60,530 nucleotides of DNA from Bacteroidota bacterium (GCA_013285855.1 JABDGW010000007.1:1-60530), one strand, 5' to 3'; shown: positions 9,681-18,712, counted from the stretch's first letter. Numbers and translations: made by a program. The notes: generated from the letters alone by a model not told the origin.

Positions 9681-11021
9681 TTGGAAATTTTTCCGTCGCA
9701 AATCTCTTTTTTACAAACACATCAAATAATAGATCCGCAGGCTGTAACTGTGCTTGTTTTTTTGCTTATTGGCTTTATCATGCTTTCGTTTATTGTAGCC
9801 GGTGCAGAAGTTGCTTTTTTTTCTTTAACCTTTAAAGAATTAAATCTTTTAAAAACAAAAGAGCAGCCTTATTATAAAAGAATAATTGATTTGCTTGAAG
9901 ACCCCAAAGGTTTGCTCGCATCTTTATTAATAGCAAACAGCTTTGCAAACATTGCCATTATAATTATTTCCAATCTTTTGCTTGATAACCTGCTGCGGTT
10001 TCAACCGCCGCCTGCGGTATGGGTTATATTCACTATTAAAATAGTTGCTGTTACTGCGCTGCTTGTTTTGTTTTGCGAAGTGATACCAAAAATTTATGCT
10101 AACCAGAATAACATAAGGTTTCTTAAAAATTTCGGGATAATAACTGAAGGCACTTATTATCTTTTTCATGGCATGGGTAACTCAATGGTAAAATATTCAG
10201 ATATTATTGAAAAAAAATTATCAAAACGTAAAGGTGCTTACAGTCTTGAAGAGCTTAACCATGCTATTGATATTACCACCGACAATGCCGCATCAGAAAA
10301 AGAAAAAAATATTTTAAAAGGCATTGTAAAGTTTGGCAACATAACTGTAAAGCAGGTTATGCGTACGCGTCTTGATGTTAGTGGCATAGAATATAATACT
10401 TCATTTGCAAATCTTTTAAAGCTAATTGAAGAATTGCATTACAGCAGGTTGCCGGTGTATAAAGAAAACCTTGATGAAATTGTGGGCATGATTAATACAA
10501 AAGATCTGCTGCCTTTTGTACACACTGCTGGTGAATTTGACTGGCATACTTTATTGCGGCCTTTAACCTTTGTACACGAGCATAAATTAATTGATGATCT
10601 GCTGCATGAATTTCAGCACAAAAGAATTCATTTTGCAGTAGTGGTAGATGAGTTTGGCGGAACAAGCGGAATAGTAACTCTTGAAGATATTCTTGAAGAA
10701 GTTATTGGCGAAATTAAAGATGAATTTGATGAAGAAGATACAGACTTTAAAAAATTGTATGATCATAATTTTATTTTTGATGGCAGCACCATGATAAACG
10801 ATGTATGCCGGTTAATGCAATTGCCCTCCAATACTTTTGACCCGGTTAAAGGTGAGAGTGATTCACTTGCAGGACTGGTACTTGAAATAGCAGGCGAAAT
10901 TCCGCAGCAAAACCAGGTAATAACAAGCGGTGATTTTGAATTTATTGTTTTGGAAATGCACAAAAACCGTTTGCAAAAAATTAAAATAACTATTAGGTCG
11001 CATGCGGAGCAAAAGAAATAG
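9681..11021 (+). CDS. gldE: GldE-like CNNM/CBS membrane protein
   Basis: 446 aa, starting at TTG (9681) with no in-frame ATG in a better place. Order: DUF21/CNNM membrane domain (about 20-190; FIVAGAEVAFFSL and further helices), two CBS domains (about 215-340; VMRTRLDVSGIEYN and HFAVVVDEFGGTSGIVTLED) and a CorC_HlyC C-terminal domain (about 355-440). The architecture is that of the HlyC/CorC ion-transport-like family; the version next to gldD is named GldE and is tied to gliding/type IX secretion in Bacteroidota. The gene overlaps gldD by 20 bp, implying translational coupling. Confidence 0.9.
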   Translation: MEIFPSQISFLQTHQIIDPQAVTVLVFLLIGFIMLSFIVAGAEVAFFSLTFKELNLLKTKEQPYYKRIIDLLEDPKGLLASLLIANSFANIAIIIISNLLLDNLLRFQPPPAVWVIFTIKIVAVTALLVLFCEVIPKIYANQNNIRFLKNFGIITEGTYYLFHGMGNSMVKYSDIIEKKLSKRKGAYSLEELNHAIDITTDNAASEKEKNILKGIVKFGNITVKQVMRTRLDVSGIEYNTSFANLLKLIEELHYSRLPVYKENLDEIVGMINTKDLLPFVHTAGEFDWHTLLRPLTFVHEHKLIDDLLHEFQHKRIHFAVVVDEFGGTSGIVTLEDILEEVIGEIKDEFDEEDTDFKKLYDHNFIFDGSTMINDVCRLMQLPSNTFDPVKGESDSLAGLVLEIAGEIPQQNQVITSGDFEFIVLEMHKNRLQKIKITIRSHAEQKK

Positions 11022-11640
11022 TCAACGGTCAACAGTCAACAGTCAACAATTAACAGTAAACTTTCTTCTATGGTCTATGGTTTGTCTGTGGTCTGTTTTA
11101 TCAAGCTGCAACTCGCCTTACATTCCCAAGCCAACAGGATATTTTAAAATAAATCTTCCTGAAAAAAAATACCAGCAATTTAATCAGCCAGGTTATCCTT
11201 ATACATTTGAGTATCCGGCGTATGCGCAGGTTGTAAAAGACAGCACTTTTTTTGGTGATGCAACGGAAAATCCGTGGTGGATAAATGTAGAGTTCCCGCA
11301 ATTTTCCGCACGTATTTATTTAAGCTATAAAATTATTGGTCAATACAAGTTGGATAGTTTATTGAATGATGCTTTCAATCTTACAAACAAGCATTCTATT
11401 AAGGCTACTTATATTGACGATTCAGTTATGAATATTGCTGATAATGTGCACGGAGAATTTTTTAAAGTGGAAGGCAATGTTGCAACTGCCAATCAATTTT
11501 TTCTTACAGATTCTACTAAAAATTTTTTACGTGGCGCTTTATATTTTGATGCCACACCAAATGAAGATTCGTTACAACCTGTAAACCAGTTTTTAGTTGC
11601 AGACATGAAGCATTTGATAAATACTTTTAGGTGGAAGTAA
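11002..11640 (+). CDS. gldD: Gliding motility lipoprotein GldD
   Basis: 212 aa. The lipoprotein signal ends in the lipobox VLSSC (about residues 32-36), after which CNSPYIPKPTGYF and ENPWWINVEFP match GldD. GldD is an outer-membrane-side lipoprotein needed for gliding/type IX secretion in Flavobacterium (established for the family). The N-region before the hydrophobic core (STVNSQQLTVN) is encoded by a 7-bp tandem repeat, so it is an unusual extension and a start nearer the hydrophobic core cannot be excluded. The gene overlaps gldE by 20 bp. Confidence 0.9.
   Translation: MRSKRNSQRSTVNSQQLTVNFLLWSMVCLWSVLSSCNSPYIPKPTGYFKINLPEKKYQQFNQPGYPYTFEYPAYAQVVKDSTFFGDATENPWWINVEFPQFSARIYLSYKIIGQYKLDSLLNDAFNLTNKHSIKATYIDDSVMNIADNVHGEFFKVEGNVATANQFFLTDSTKNFLRGALYFDATPNEDSLQPVNQFLVADMKHLINTFRWK
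11021..11061 (+). repeat. Heptamer tandem repeat (GTCAACA)n over gldE stop / gldD 5' end
   Basis: Six units with 7-bp period: GTCAACG, GTCAACA three times, ATTAACA and partial GTAAAC. It begins on the last base of the gldE stop codon and encodes residues STVNSQQLTVN of the GldD signal-peptide N-region. The same heptamer on the opposite strand (TGTTGAC) recurs inside odhB. Confidence 0.85.
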
Positions 11641-11685
11641 TTTCTTTTTAATTCAAAATTAAAAAGTCAAAAAAGATTGGAGCAA

Positions 11686-11713
11686 TTTTGAATTTTGACT
11701 TTTAACTTTTGAC
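11686..11713 (+). repeat. Heptamer repeat (TTTTGAC)n upstream of the DUF3109 gene
   Basis: Four 7-bp units: TTTTGAA, TTTTGAC, TTTTAAC, TTTTGAC. It ends 12 bp before the ATG at 11726 and runs into CTTACTTTG, close to a -7 box. A partial inverted copy (TTCAAAATTAAAAAGTCAAA) lies at 11652-11671. Confidence 0.7.
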
Positions 11714-11725
11714 TTACTTTGTACT

Positions 11726-12310
11726 ATGATTGCGATTAATAACAAATTAGTGAGCGATGAAATTGTAGAAAAGCAATTTGTCTGTGATCTTGTAAAATGC
11801 AAGGGTGGTTGTTGCGAAGATGGTGATGCCGGCGCTCCGCTTGATTTAGATGAACTCGATGAATTAATTCATAACTACGAAATTGTAAAATCCTATCTTA
11901 CTCCAGAAGGCATTAAAACCATTGAAAAGCATGGAAAATATGTTTATGATAAAGAGTTTGGCTGGGTTACACCAACTATAAAAGGTGAAATGTGTGCTTA
12001 TGGTTACCACGATGAAAATGGAATTATAAAATGCGGTATTGAAAAAGCCTTCAATGATGGAAAGATCAGTTTTAAAAAACCAATAAGTTGTCATTTGTTT
12101 CCAATTCGTGTAAGTAAAAGCAAAGAAGATAAAGACCTTGAATATTTGAATTATTCACCGCGGCCGGATTTATGCAGTGCAGCCTGCAAATTAGGCAAGC
12201 GGTTAAAAGTTCCGGTGTATATTTTTTTAAAAGAATCTATTATCCGCAAGTATGGAGAAGAGTTTTATAATACTTTAGAAGCCGCAGCACAATATGCTGA
12301 AAGCAGGTAA
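11726..12310 (+). CDS. DUF3109 family cysteine-cluster protein
   Basis: 194 aa. The Cys pattern CDLVKCKGGCCEDGDAGAP near the N-terminus, then MCAYGY, IKCGIE, SCHLFPIR and DLCSAACKLG, matches the DUF3109 family, related to YkgJ-type zinc/iron-binding cysteine clusters. The biochemical role is not established; a metal-binding or iron-sulfur role is inferred from eight or more conserved cysteines. It is cytoplasmic, with no signal or membrane segment. It is separate from gldD by 85 bp that contain a heptamer repeat. Confidence 0.88.
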   Translation: MIAINNKLVSDEIVEKQFVCDLVKCKGGCCEDGDAGAPLDLDELDELIHNYEIVKSYLTPEGIKTIEKHGKYVYDKEFGWVTPTIKGEMCAYGYHDENGIIKCGIEKAFNDGKISFKKPISCHLFPIRVSKSKEDKDLEYLNYSPRPDLCSAACKLGKRLKVPVYIFLKESIIRKYGEEFYNTLEAAAQYAESR

Positions 12311-12318
12311 GAATATTA

Positions 12319-12375
12319 GCCACAAAGTCACGAAGAAAATCCAAGCATTAATTTATGCCTTAACGCCTTTGTGGC
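12319..12375. repeat. Inverted repeat GCCACAAAG...CTTTGTGGC
   Basis: Perfect 9-bp arms at 12319-12327 and 12367-12375 flank a 39-bp loop containing CACGAAG. CACAAAG/CTTTGTG palindromes are common short dispersed repeats in Bacteroidota. The right arm covers a possible GTG start at 12371, which argues for the ATG at 12389 as the true start of the next gene. Confidence 0.6.
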
Positions 12376-12388
12376 AACAAAAGAAACA

Positions 12389-13768
12389 ATGAATAAAACT
12401 GAATCAACATTCATAGCAAAGAGCACCATCAAATCCGGCAATCTTGATCATCGCCGTAAGATCAATTTTAATATGGCAAAGTACAATGCTGTTGTACCGG
12501 CAGGCAAAGCACAGTTTAATGATCTGATGGCTGCACGTGAACATGCAAAGAATATAAAGTGGAATGCGATAGAGCATTTGGATGTAATGCTTGAACAATT
12601 TGAAAAAAATATTTCAGCACGTGGGGCAAAAGTTATTTGGGTAGAAACAGCAGAAGAAGCATTAACTGAAATTGGGAAGATATGTAAAGCAAAAAATTGC
12701 AAAACGCTGGTGAAGAGCAAGAGCATGGTTACCGAAGAAATTCACCTGAATAAATATTTGGAGAATCAAGGCATTGAAAGTATTGAAACTGATTTGGGAG
12801 AATATATTCAGCAGTTGGATAATGAGCCGCCGTATCATATTGTAACACCCGCCATGCATAAAAGCAAAGAAGATGTTGCAAAATTGTTTGCTGAAAAATT
12901 AGGAACACCTGAAGGTTTATCTCCGCAACAATTAACATTAGTAGCAAGAGAAAAGCTCCGCAAGAAATATGTTGAAGCAGAAGTTGGTGTTACAGGTGCA
13001 AACTTTTTGATTGCTGATACAGGCTCAATTTCTGTTACGGAAAATGAAGGCAATGCAAGATTAAGTTCAGCATTTCCTAAAACGCATATTGTTGTTGCAG
13101 GCATTGAAAAAATGCTTCCATCATTAACTGATCTGAGTTTGTTTTTACCATTGCTGGCAACGTTTGGAACAGGCCAGCAAATAACTGTTTACAACACTAT
13201 TATTTCAGGGCCAAAACAAAAAAATGAAATTGACGGACCTGAAGAAATGTATGTGATCTTATTAGATAATGGCAGAACGAATTTGTTAGCCAATCCTAAA
13301 ACACGTGAAGCTTTGTATTGCATTCGTTGCGGTGCTTGTTTAAATGCTTGCCCTGTTTATAAAAACATTGGTGGGCATAGTTACGATACAACATACAGCG
13401 GACCAATCGGCAGTGTTATAACACCTCATCTGAAAAATTTAAAAGAGTATAAGCATTTAAGTTATGCTTCATCGCTGTGTGGTAATTGCACGGAGGTTTG
13501 TCCTGTAAGAATTAACCTGCATGAATTGCTGTTGGAGAATCGTTATGAATCTGTTGTTGAAGGTGATGCTTCAGTTTCGGAACGTGTGGCATGGAAGCTT
13601 TGGAAACAAGCGAGCTTAAGCCGCAGGATGATGAACATGAGCAATGGTAAAATGAAAAATAAAATAGTAAATAGTTTATTTAAAGGCTGGACGAAACACA
13701 GAGCTGATCTTGATTTCAGCCAAAAAACTTTCAATGAAATGTGGAAAGAAAGAAGTTGTAAGCCTTAA
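12389..13768 (+). CDS. lutB: LutB-like LUD-domain iron-sulfur protein
   Basis: 459 aa from ATG 12389. The LUD domain (about 60-290; GVTGANFLIADTGSISVTEN) is followed by two 4Fe-4S clusters, CIRCGACLNACPVYK and CGNCTEVCPV, then a helical tail. This is the LutB/YkgF layout, one subunit of the LutABC lactate oxidation complex. Neither lutA nor lutC is adjacent; mnmA follows on the other strand, so partners must be elsewhere. The GTG at 12371 is rejected because it lies in an inverted repeat. Cytoplasmic, likely passing electrons from lactate to the quinone pool (family knowledge). Confidence 0.9.
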   Translation: MNKTESTFIAKSTIKSGNLDHRRKINFNMAKYNAVVPAGKAQFNDLMAAREHAKNIKWNAIEHLDVMLEQFEKNISARGAKVIWVETAEEALTEIGKICKAKNCKTLVKSKSMVTEEIHLNKYLENQGIESIETDLGEYIQQLDNEPPYHIVTPAMHKSKEDVAKLFAEKLGTPEGLSPQQLTLVAREKLRKKYVEAEVGVTGANFLIADTGSISVTENEGNARLSSAFPKTHIVVAGIEKMLPSLTDLSLFLPLLATFGTGQQITVYNTIISGPKQKNEIDGPEEMYVILLDNGRTNLLANPKTREALYCIRCGACLNACPVYKNIGGHSYDTTYSGPIGSVITPHLKNLKEYKHLSYASSLCGNCTEVCPVRINLHELLLENRYESVVEGDASVSERVAWKLWKQASLSRRMMNMSNGKMKNKIVNSLFKGWTKHRADLDFSQKTFNEMWKERSCKP

Positions 13769-13792
13769 GTAATAAGTATTGAGAATTTTTCA

Positions 13793-13820
13793 ACTTATGA
13801 CCTACAACTTATCACTTATA
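13793..13820 (+). repeat. Heptamer repeat (ACTTATN)n at the mnmA 3' end
   Basis: Four 7-bp units: ACTTATG, ACCTACA, ACTTATC, ACTTATA, then a partial ACTTCC. The last units encode the final residues of MnmA (SYK and stop), so a change in copy number would alter the C-terminus. Confidence 0.75.
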
Positions 13821-14915
13821 ACTTCCTCGTTGTATCACTCCTCCACCAATCACGTCATCGCCTTCATAAAAAACAGCACTTTGGCCCGGTGCAATACTCT
13901 TTACATTTTCGTAAAAACGAACACTGATATTTCCATCAACATTATATAAACTACTCAATGCGCCTTTATCTTTATAACGGATTTTTGTAAGCACTTTCAT
14001 TTCATCTTCAACACTATCATATTTCTGCCAGTTCATTTTAGTAACCATCATTTCGCTTTGTTGCAAATCTTCTTCATCACCCAACACAACTGTATTCGTT
14101 GAAGGTTCAATTGCTGTAACATAAACAGGTTTACCCAACGCAATATCTAAACCCTTACGCTGACCAATTGTATAAAAAGGATAACCTTTATGCTGACCTA
14201 ACTTCAAACCATGCTTATCAACAAACCAACCACCGCTCACCTGTTCTTCCAAACCTTCTACACGATGTTTTAAGAAACCACGATAATCATTATCCGGAAC
14301 AAAACAAATTTCATAGCTCTCGCTTTTCTTCGCCAGTTCAGGATAACCAAAATCCAAAGCCATTTGCCTGATCTCTGTTTTATGATAATTCCCTAACGGC
14401 AAAATGGTACGGCTTAATAAATCCTGTTGCAAACCCCACAACACATAACTCTGGTCTTTCGTTTCATCCAAACCTTTGCTTAAAAAATATCGTCCTTTTG
14501 CATGTTGATGAATATTTGCATAATGGCCCGTTGCAATAAAATCGCAATTCATCGCATCGGCGCGTTTTAATAAAGCACGCCATTTAATATGCGTGTTGCA
14601 CATCACGCAAGGATTAGGCGTTCTGCCCGCTAAATATTCTTCCACAAAATTCTCAATCACAAAATCTCCAAACTCTTCGCGTATATCTAAAATAAAATGC
14701 GGAAAACCATTCTGCACTGCAGCACTTCTTGCATCGTTAAAACTATCAAGATTGCAACAACCCGTTTCTTTACTGCTGCTGCCACTGCTTGCATAATCCC
14801 AGGTCTTCATGGTAATACCCACCACCTCATAACCTTCGTTATGCAACATCAGCGCCGTAACGGTACTATCAATACCGCCGCTCATCGCCACCAAAACTTT
14901 TCCTTTTTTACTCAT
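13812..14915 (-). CDS. mnmA: tRNA-specific 2-thiouridylase MnmA
   Basis: 367 aa, full length. It installs the 2-thio group on U34 of Lys, Glu and Gln tRNAs. PP-loop SGGIDST (12-18) binds ATP; catalytic cysteines are Cys103 (NPCVMCN) and Cys204 (SYEICFVPD), matching the E. coli pair. TGHYA and GLDETKDQSYVLW are further family motifs. The promoter is a -7 box TATATTTG at 14947-14954 (minus) and the leader is a CCCTTTAGGG hairpin directly against ATG. The C-terminus lies in a heptamer repeat. It converges with the lutB-like gene. Confidence 0.97.
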   Translation of the reverse strand: MSKKGKVLVAMSGGIDSTVTALMLHNEGYEVVGITMKTWDYASSGSSSKETGCCNLDSFNDARSAAVQNGFPHFILDIREEFGDFVIENFVEEYLAGRTPNPCVMCNTHIKWRALLKRADAMNCDFIATGHYANIHQHAKGRYFLSKGLDETKDQSYVLWGLQQDLLSRTILPLGNYHKTEIRQMALDFGYPELAKKSESYEICFVPDNDYRGFLKHRVEGLEEQVSGGWFVDKHGLKLGQHKGYPFYTIGQRKGLDIALGKPVYVTAIEPSTNTVVLGDEEDLQQSEMMVTKMNWQKYDSVEDEMKVLTKIRYKDKGALSSLYNVDGNISVRFYENVKSIAPGQSAVFYEGDDVIGGGVIQRGSYK

Positions 14916-15001
14916 GCCCCAACCCTAAAGGGAGTTTATTAAGCCGCAAATATACGATGCAGATTTTTTACTCTTCCCTTTAGGGGAGTTGGAGGGGTGG
15001 G
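14916..15001 (-). promoter_or_regulatory. mnmA promoter and CCCTTTAGGG leader, inverted repeat pair
   Basis: Reading toward mnmA: a TATATTTG -7 box at complement 14947-14954, then ACTCCCTTTAGGGTTGGGGC touching the ATG (14916-14935). A second, oppositely oriented copy (CTTCCCTTTAGGGGAGTTGG, then AGGGGTGGG) lies upstream at 14973-15001. The two copies bracket the promoter. Similar leaders precede the mutS-like gene, odhB and def. Confidence 0.7.
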
Positions 15002-15012
15002 AGCATCAGCTT

Positions 15013-15130
15013 GGATTTCTATTGAGCTGTAGCCCGCTTTACGCTGCAAGTCCTCGCCATTCGTACCTCATGGCTGTGGGCTTTCCGCTGCAATCGGGGC
15101 TGCGGGTTGAGCGAAGGAATTTCTATTGAT
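15013..15130. repeat. GC-rich dispersed element with terminal direct repeats
   Basis: About 118 bp, much richer in GC than its surroundings, bordered by GGATTTCTATTGA (15013-15025) and GGAATTTCTATTGAT (15116-15130). Inside are related arms AGCCCGC and GGGGCTGCGGG in inverted order and a central stem GCCAT/ATGGC (15056-15060/15070-15074). There is no ORF. This type of AGCCCGC...GGGGCTGCGGG element recurs between genes in Chitinophagaceae genomes as far as I recall, and needs a search to prove copy number. Confidence 0.6.
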
Positions 15131-15175
15131 CTTACTGTTTAGGAAATAAATTTTTTACAATCAACTAAAAAGCAT

Positions 15176-15592
15176 TTAATCAAGAATGGCGCAGGAAATC
15201 TTTAAGATGTGAAATTTATCTTTTCTCTTTTTCAACATAATCACACATAGTGTATGATGCAGTTTAGAATAAAATTCAATTTTATACTCATCATACTTTA
15301 TGGTAGCTATAAATACGAGAACGTTATAACGATTTATTTTACTAACATATGAAGAATCATGTGTTATTTTCATATTTCTACCATTTATTTTTCCATCATG
15401 GCATTCTCTAAAAAAATTTGCTGTATCAATAAATATTATTGTCGGGCTATCTTTATACGACTGTTGAAACTCGAATGTTCGTTCAGCATATTTTTCCGCG
15501 AAAATATTTTTCAATAAATCACATTTAGCAATGTTTTGTCCAAAAGACAGCTTGCTTAATGAAAAAAATATTATGACAAAAAAAGTTCTCAT
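15176..15592 (-). CDS. Secreted protein of unknown function
   Basis: 138 aa from the ATG at 15592 (MRTFFVIIFFSL), preferred over a start 9 codons upstream because it places a clean signal peptide ending SKLSFGQ at the N-terminus. The mature part is rich in Lys, Tyr and His with three scattered cysteines; no domain is recognised. It stands alone between a dispersed repeat and a divergent hydrolase gene. Confidence 0.6.
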   Translation of the reverse strand: MRTFFVIIFFSLSKLSFGQNIAKCDLLKNIFAEKYAERTFEFQQSYKDSPTIIFIDTANFFRECHDGKINGRNMKITHDSSYVSKINRYNVLVFIATIKYDEYKIEFYSKLHHTLCVIMLKKRKDKFHILKISCAILD

Positions 15593-15687
15593 TGTATCCA
15601 GTTGTAGTAAACTTATCAAACGGTAACAGCATGTGTTTTATTCTCAAAACATCAAACTTTCAAACCCAATCAACCAGTCACACGTCT

Positions 15688-15705
15688 TTCCCGCGTAGGC
15701 GGGAA
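15688..15705. repeat. Short hairpin repeat TTCCCGCGTAGGCGGGAA
   Basis: A 7-bp perfect stem (TTCCCGC/GCGGGAA) with a 4-base loop GTAG lies in the 207-bp gap between divergent genes. It belongs by appearance to the CCCGC-loop-GCGGG class of short dispersed hairpins found in many bacterial genomes. Confidence 0.5.
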
Positions 15706-15799
15706 TCTGCTAACTTAGTAGGAGAAGATTTAAGAAACCATTTTTCATTCCACTTTATCGTTATTTATTTTTGGAAATACATTTTCTTCGTTAACTAAT

Positions 15800-16600
15800 A
15801 TGAGAAAAGTGCTTTTCAAAATCGTTATAATTCTTTTGACCGTTTGCATTGTTATCTGTGTAGCGCTATATTTTTTTCAGGAAAAAATACTTTTCTATCC
15901 TAATAAACTTGCCAAAAATTACCAGTTTCATTTTGATCAGCCATCCTATGAACTCAACATCATCACCAGTGATAAAAAAACTTTAAGTGGAATTCTATTT
16001 AAAGCAGACAGTTCAAAAGGTTTGATCTTTTATTTACATGGAAATGCCGGCACTTTAGATTCATGGGGCACTATTGCAAAAACTTATACAGACTTACATT
16101 ATGATGTTTTTATGTTAGATTATCGTGGTTATGGCAAAAGTGAAGGTTCCATCAATAATGAAAAACAATTTTTCGAAGACGCACAAACAGCTTATGACAG
16201 TTTAAAAAACAGGTACGACGAAAACAAAATTGTTGTATTAGGTTATTCAATGGGCACCGGGCCCGCAACTAAACTTGCTTCGACAAATCATCCTAAACTT
16301 TTGATTTTGCAAGCGCCTTATTACAGCATGACAGATATGATGAAACATACGTTTCCTTTAATTCCAACTTTCATTTTAAAATATAAACTTCAAACAAACG
16401 AATACATTAAAAACTGTAAAATGCCGATCGTTATTTTTCATGGAAATGCTGATGAAGTTATTTACTATGGGTCTTCACTTAAATTAAAAAAGTTTTTAAA
16501 ATCAACAGACACATTAATTACACTCAATGGTCAAGGGCACGATGGAATAACCGATAATCCGGATTATAAAAAGAACATGCAAAAAATCTTATCACAATAA
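15800..16600 (+). CDS. Alpha/beta hydrolase, membrane-anchored
   Basis: 266 aa. One N-terminal membrane helix (5-26), then the fold: oxyanion HGNAG (80-84), YRGYGKSEG, nucleophile elbow GYSMG with Ser150, acid Asp218 (HGNADEV) and His247 (GQGHDGI). This is the YfhR/BEM46/ABHD-type hydrolase layout; the substrate is unknown, probably an ester or acyl group at the outer face of the inner membrane. It is transcribed alone, divergent from the small secreted gene. Confidence 0.87.
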   Translation: MRKVLFKIVIILLTVCIVICVALYFFQEKILFYPNKLAKNYQFHFDQPSYELNIITSDKKTLSGILFKADSSKGLIFYLHGNAGTLDSWGTIAKTYTDLHYDVFMLDYRGYGKSEGSINNEKQFFEDAQTAYDSLKNRYDENKIVVLGYSMGTGPATKLASTNHPKLLILQAPYYSMTDMMKHTFPLIPTFILKYKLQTNEYIKNCKMPIVIFHGNADEVIYYGSSLKLKKFLKSTDTLITLNGQGHDGITDNPDYKKNMQKILSQ

Positions 16601-16614
16601 ATTTTTCAAATATC

Positions 16615-16642
16615 AGATGCCCAATCAAGTTGGGCATGACGT
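16615..16642. repeat. Short hairpin repeat, copy 1 (ATGCCCAA/TTGGGCAT)
   Basis: Perfect 8-bp arms ATGCCCAA and TTGGGCAT around TCAAG, flanked by AG and GACGT. It lies 14 bp after the hydrolase stop. A second copy at 58108-58135 agrees at 25 of 28 positions. Confidence 0.65.
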
Positions 16643-16764
16643 GTAACAACGTATGTTTTATTCTTGTCTTAAAAAAGTTTAAGAAATCAATCAACCGTCC
16701 AGCATAAGGCATCAAGGTTCAACAGCCGAAGAAACAACACTACAAAGGCTTAATCAAGGCGAAT

Positions 16765-16830
16765 GAACGGATGTGCTGTATATCATCCGTTCTTGAACTT
16801 TTTGGTACTTTTTCTTTCAAGAGAAAAAGT
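16765..16830. repeat. Two hairpins between hydrolase and dipZ
   Basis: GAACGGATG (16765-16773) pairs with CATCCGTTC (16784-16792), and ACTTTTTCT (16807-16815) with AGAAAAAGT (16822-16830). They lie just past the dipZ stop and may end transcription from either side, although no clean T-run follows. Confidence 0.4.
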
Positions 16831-16839
16831 AAATAAATA

Positions 16840-18492
16840 TCATCCAAACGTAAATGTAAACGCTTCAAAACCAGCTGAAGGAATTTCTATTTCAATAGTA
16901 TGTTCACGATAATCATTTGAATCAAACAAAGTGTAGAGTTGAGACATGCTTACAGTAACATCTGGCTGCGCTTTACCATCAACCAAAATTTTTAAACCAA
17001 TTGGTTTGGCAGAAGCAGCAACCATAAATACTTTGCCCGAAGAAAAATGCAAACGTATTTTACCCGCGCCTTTGGTAAGTCCAGCGTGATCGTTTCCAAA
17101 CTGCCATTCACCTTCAACAGCAAAATTATTTAAGGCTAAATTTTGAGGAAGTGAATATTGCTGTGGCATTTCTGAAGCTGATTGTTCAGGCGTTAAATTT
17201 TTAAGCCTTGGCAATTTAAAATACATTTCAGGTGAATGTACGTTGCTTAAATCCTGGCCATTTTCTTTACTTACAGGATTACTCAAACCCAACAATTCAC
17301 GAATAGCATTTTCAGTATGATCATAGTTGCCTTCGCCAAAATGTTTATATACAATATTGCCATTCTGATCAATTAAATATTCCGCAGGCCAAAACTGGTT
17401 ATTGTATGCTTTCCAGGTTTTAAAATCATTATCCTGTGCAACCGGGTAATGAATTTTGAAACGCTGAATAGCGGTCTGCACATTGTCTTTTTCTTTTTCA
17501 AAAGCAAACTCCGGCGTGTGCACACCGATCACTACAAAACCTTTGTCTTTATATTCATCATACCATTTGGTTACATAAGGCAAGGTGCGCACACAATTAA
17601 TGCATGAGTATGTCCAGAAATCAATCAACACAACTTTACCTTTTAATTGTTCTTTTGTTAACGGATTACTGTTAAGCCAGTTGCTGATGCCTGCAAATTC
17701 AGGTGCTGTACCAAGATTTGAAAGCTTATTTTTTTCATCACCGCTGGATGAAGTTGCGGAAGAATTTTCAACTACCATATTTTTATTTACCAGGTTTTGT
17801 TCCAACCCGCTTTGCGGAAAAAATGCAGTGAGTTTGTTTTCAATTACTGTATCATACTGAAAATACATTGCTATTGCAAGCAATAAAATGAGTACACCAA
17901 ACACCTGTTGCAATCGTGCAGAATATTTTACCAGTCCGCGAACTTTGGTTGTCAACCACTGGCTGCCATAAGCAATTGCGAGCATTGGAATACCGGCACC
18001 TAATGCATACACAATAACTAATAAGCTTGCCATACCTCCAGAGCCTTGTGTTGCCACTAAAGTGAGTATGGTGCCAAGCACAGGGCCGGCGCAAGGTGTC
18101 CATACAATGCCCAATACCAACCCTAAAATAAACGCGCCGCTATAACCCTTGCGCGAACTTCCAACTTCACTTGCTTTATTAATAAAACCAGAAAGCTTTG
18201 CGGTAAGCAGTTCAAACGGTGTTGGCCAGATCATAAAAAAAGCAAATATTACAAGCATTATAATAGCAATGTTGCGAATGAAATTTTGCGAGAGACCTAA
18301 ATGCGTTACCAACGCAGAAAGTATAAGGCTTGCAGCCGCGAAACTTACCACAAAACCAAGCACAATAAACAAAGGACGCAGCCTGCTCTTTTGCCCAACC
18401 GAGGCGCCCAAAATAATAGGCAGCATTGGCAAAATACATGGCGCCGCAATGGTAAGTATGCCTGCTAAAAACGCGAAAAGAACCTGGATCAT
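16840..18492 (-). CDS. DipZ-like CcdA/thioredoxin fusion
   Basis: 550 aa. N-terminal CcdA-type membrane domain (about 1-215) with the paired cysteines Cys19 (APCILPMLP) and Cys134 (WTPCAGPVLG); a TlpA-like thioredoxin domain (about 260-400) with CxxC at Cys297/Cys300 (YSCINC); and a C-terminal beta domain (about 425-550) that ends the DipZ architecture. It carries reducing equivalents from the cytoplasm to periplasmic substrates, often for cytochrome c maturation or oxidant defence. It is divergent from the ArsR operon across 271 bp. Confidence 0.92.
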   Translation of the reverse strand: MIQVLFAFLAGILTIAAPCILPMLPIILGASVGQKSRLRPLFIVLGFVVSFAAASLILSALVTHLGLSQNFIRNIAIIMLVIFAFFMIWPTPFELLTAKLSGFINKASEVGSSRKGYSGAFILGLVLGIVWTPCAGPVLGTILTLVATQGSGGMASLLVIVYALGAGIPMLAIAYGSQWLTTKVRGLVKYSARLQQVFGVLILLLAIAMYFQYDTVIENKLTAFFPQSGLEQNLVNKNMVVENSSATSSSGDEKNKLSNLGTAPEFAGISNWLNSNPLTKEQLKGKVVLIDFWTYSCINCVRTLPYVTKWYDEYKDKGFVVIGVHTPEFAFEKEKDNVQTAIQRFKIHYPVAQDNDFKTWKAYNNQFWPAEYLIDQNGNIVYKHFGEGNYDHTENAIRELLGLSNPVSKENGQDLSNVHSPEMYFKLPRLKNLTPEQSASEMPQQYSLPQNLALNNFAVEGEWQFGNDHAGLTKGAGKIRLHFSSGKVFMVAASAKPIGLKILVDGKAQPDVTVSMSQLYTLFDSNDYREHTIEIEIPSAGFEAFTFTFG

Positions 18493-18712
18493 AAATTTAA
18501 ATAATTTATTGAAGTTATAATAAGTCGCATCTACTTACGGTAAATGTAGAAAGCTGATTTGTTAAAAACTAATAAGAATATTTTTACAATTTTTTCGTGA
18601 TAGAAATGTGATATCTCAACTTTCAGAACAAATCTTATTAACCCGGTTAATAAGATAAATTAAACCATTCAGCAAGAATTTAAAAAAAACTGAAAGATAT
18701 TTTAAAAAATTT

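Noticed and set aside
11021..11061. CRISPR-like array
   Set aside because: The units are contiguous 7-mers without spacers, and no cas gene is present.
12371..12388. GTG start for the LutB-like protein
   Set aside because: The GTG lies in the right arm of an inverted repeat; ATG 12389 gives the usual N-terminus.
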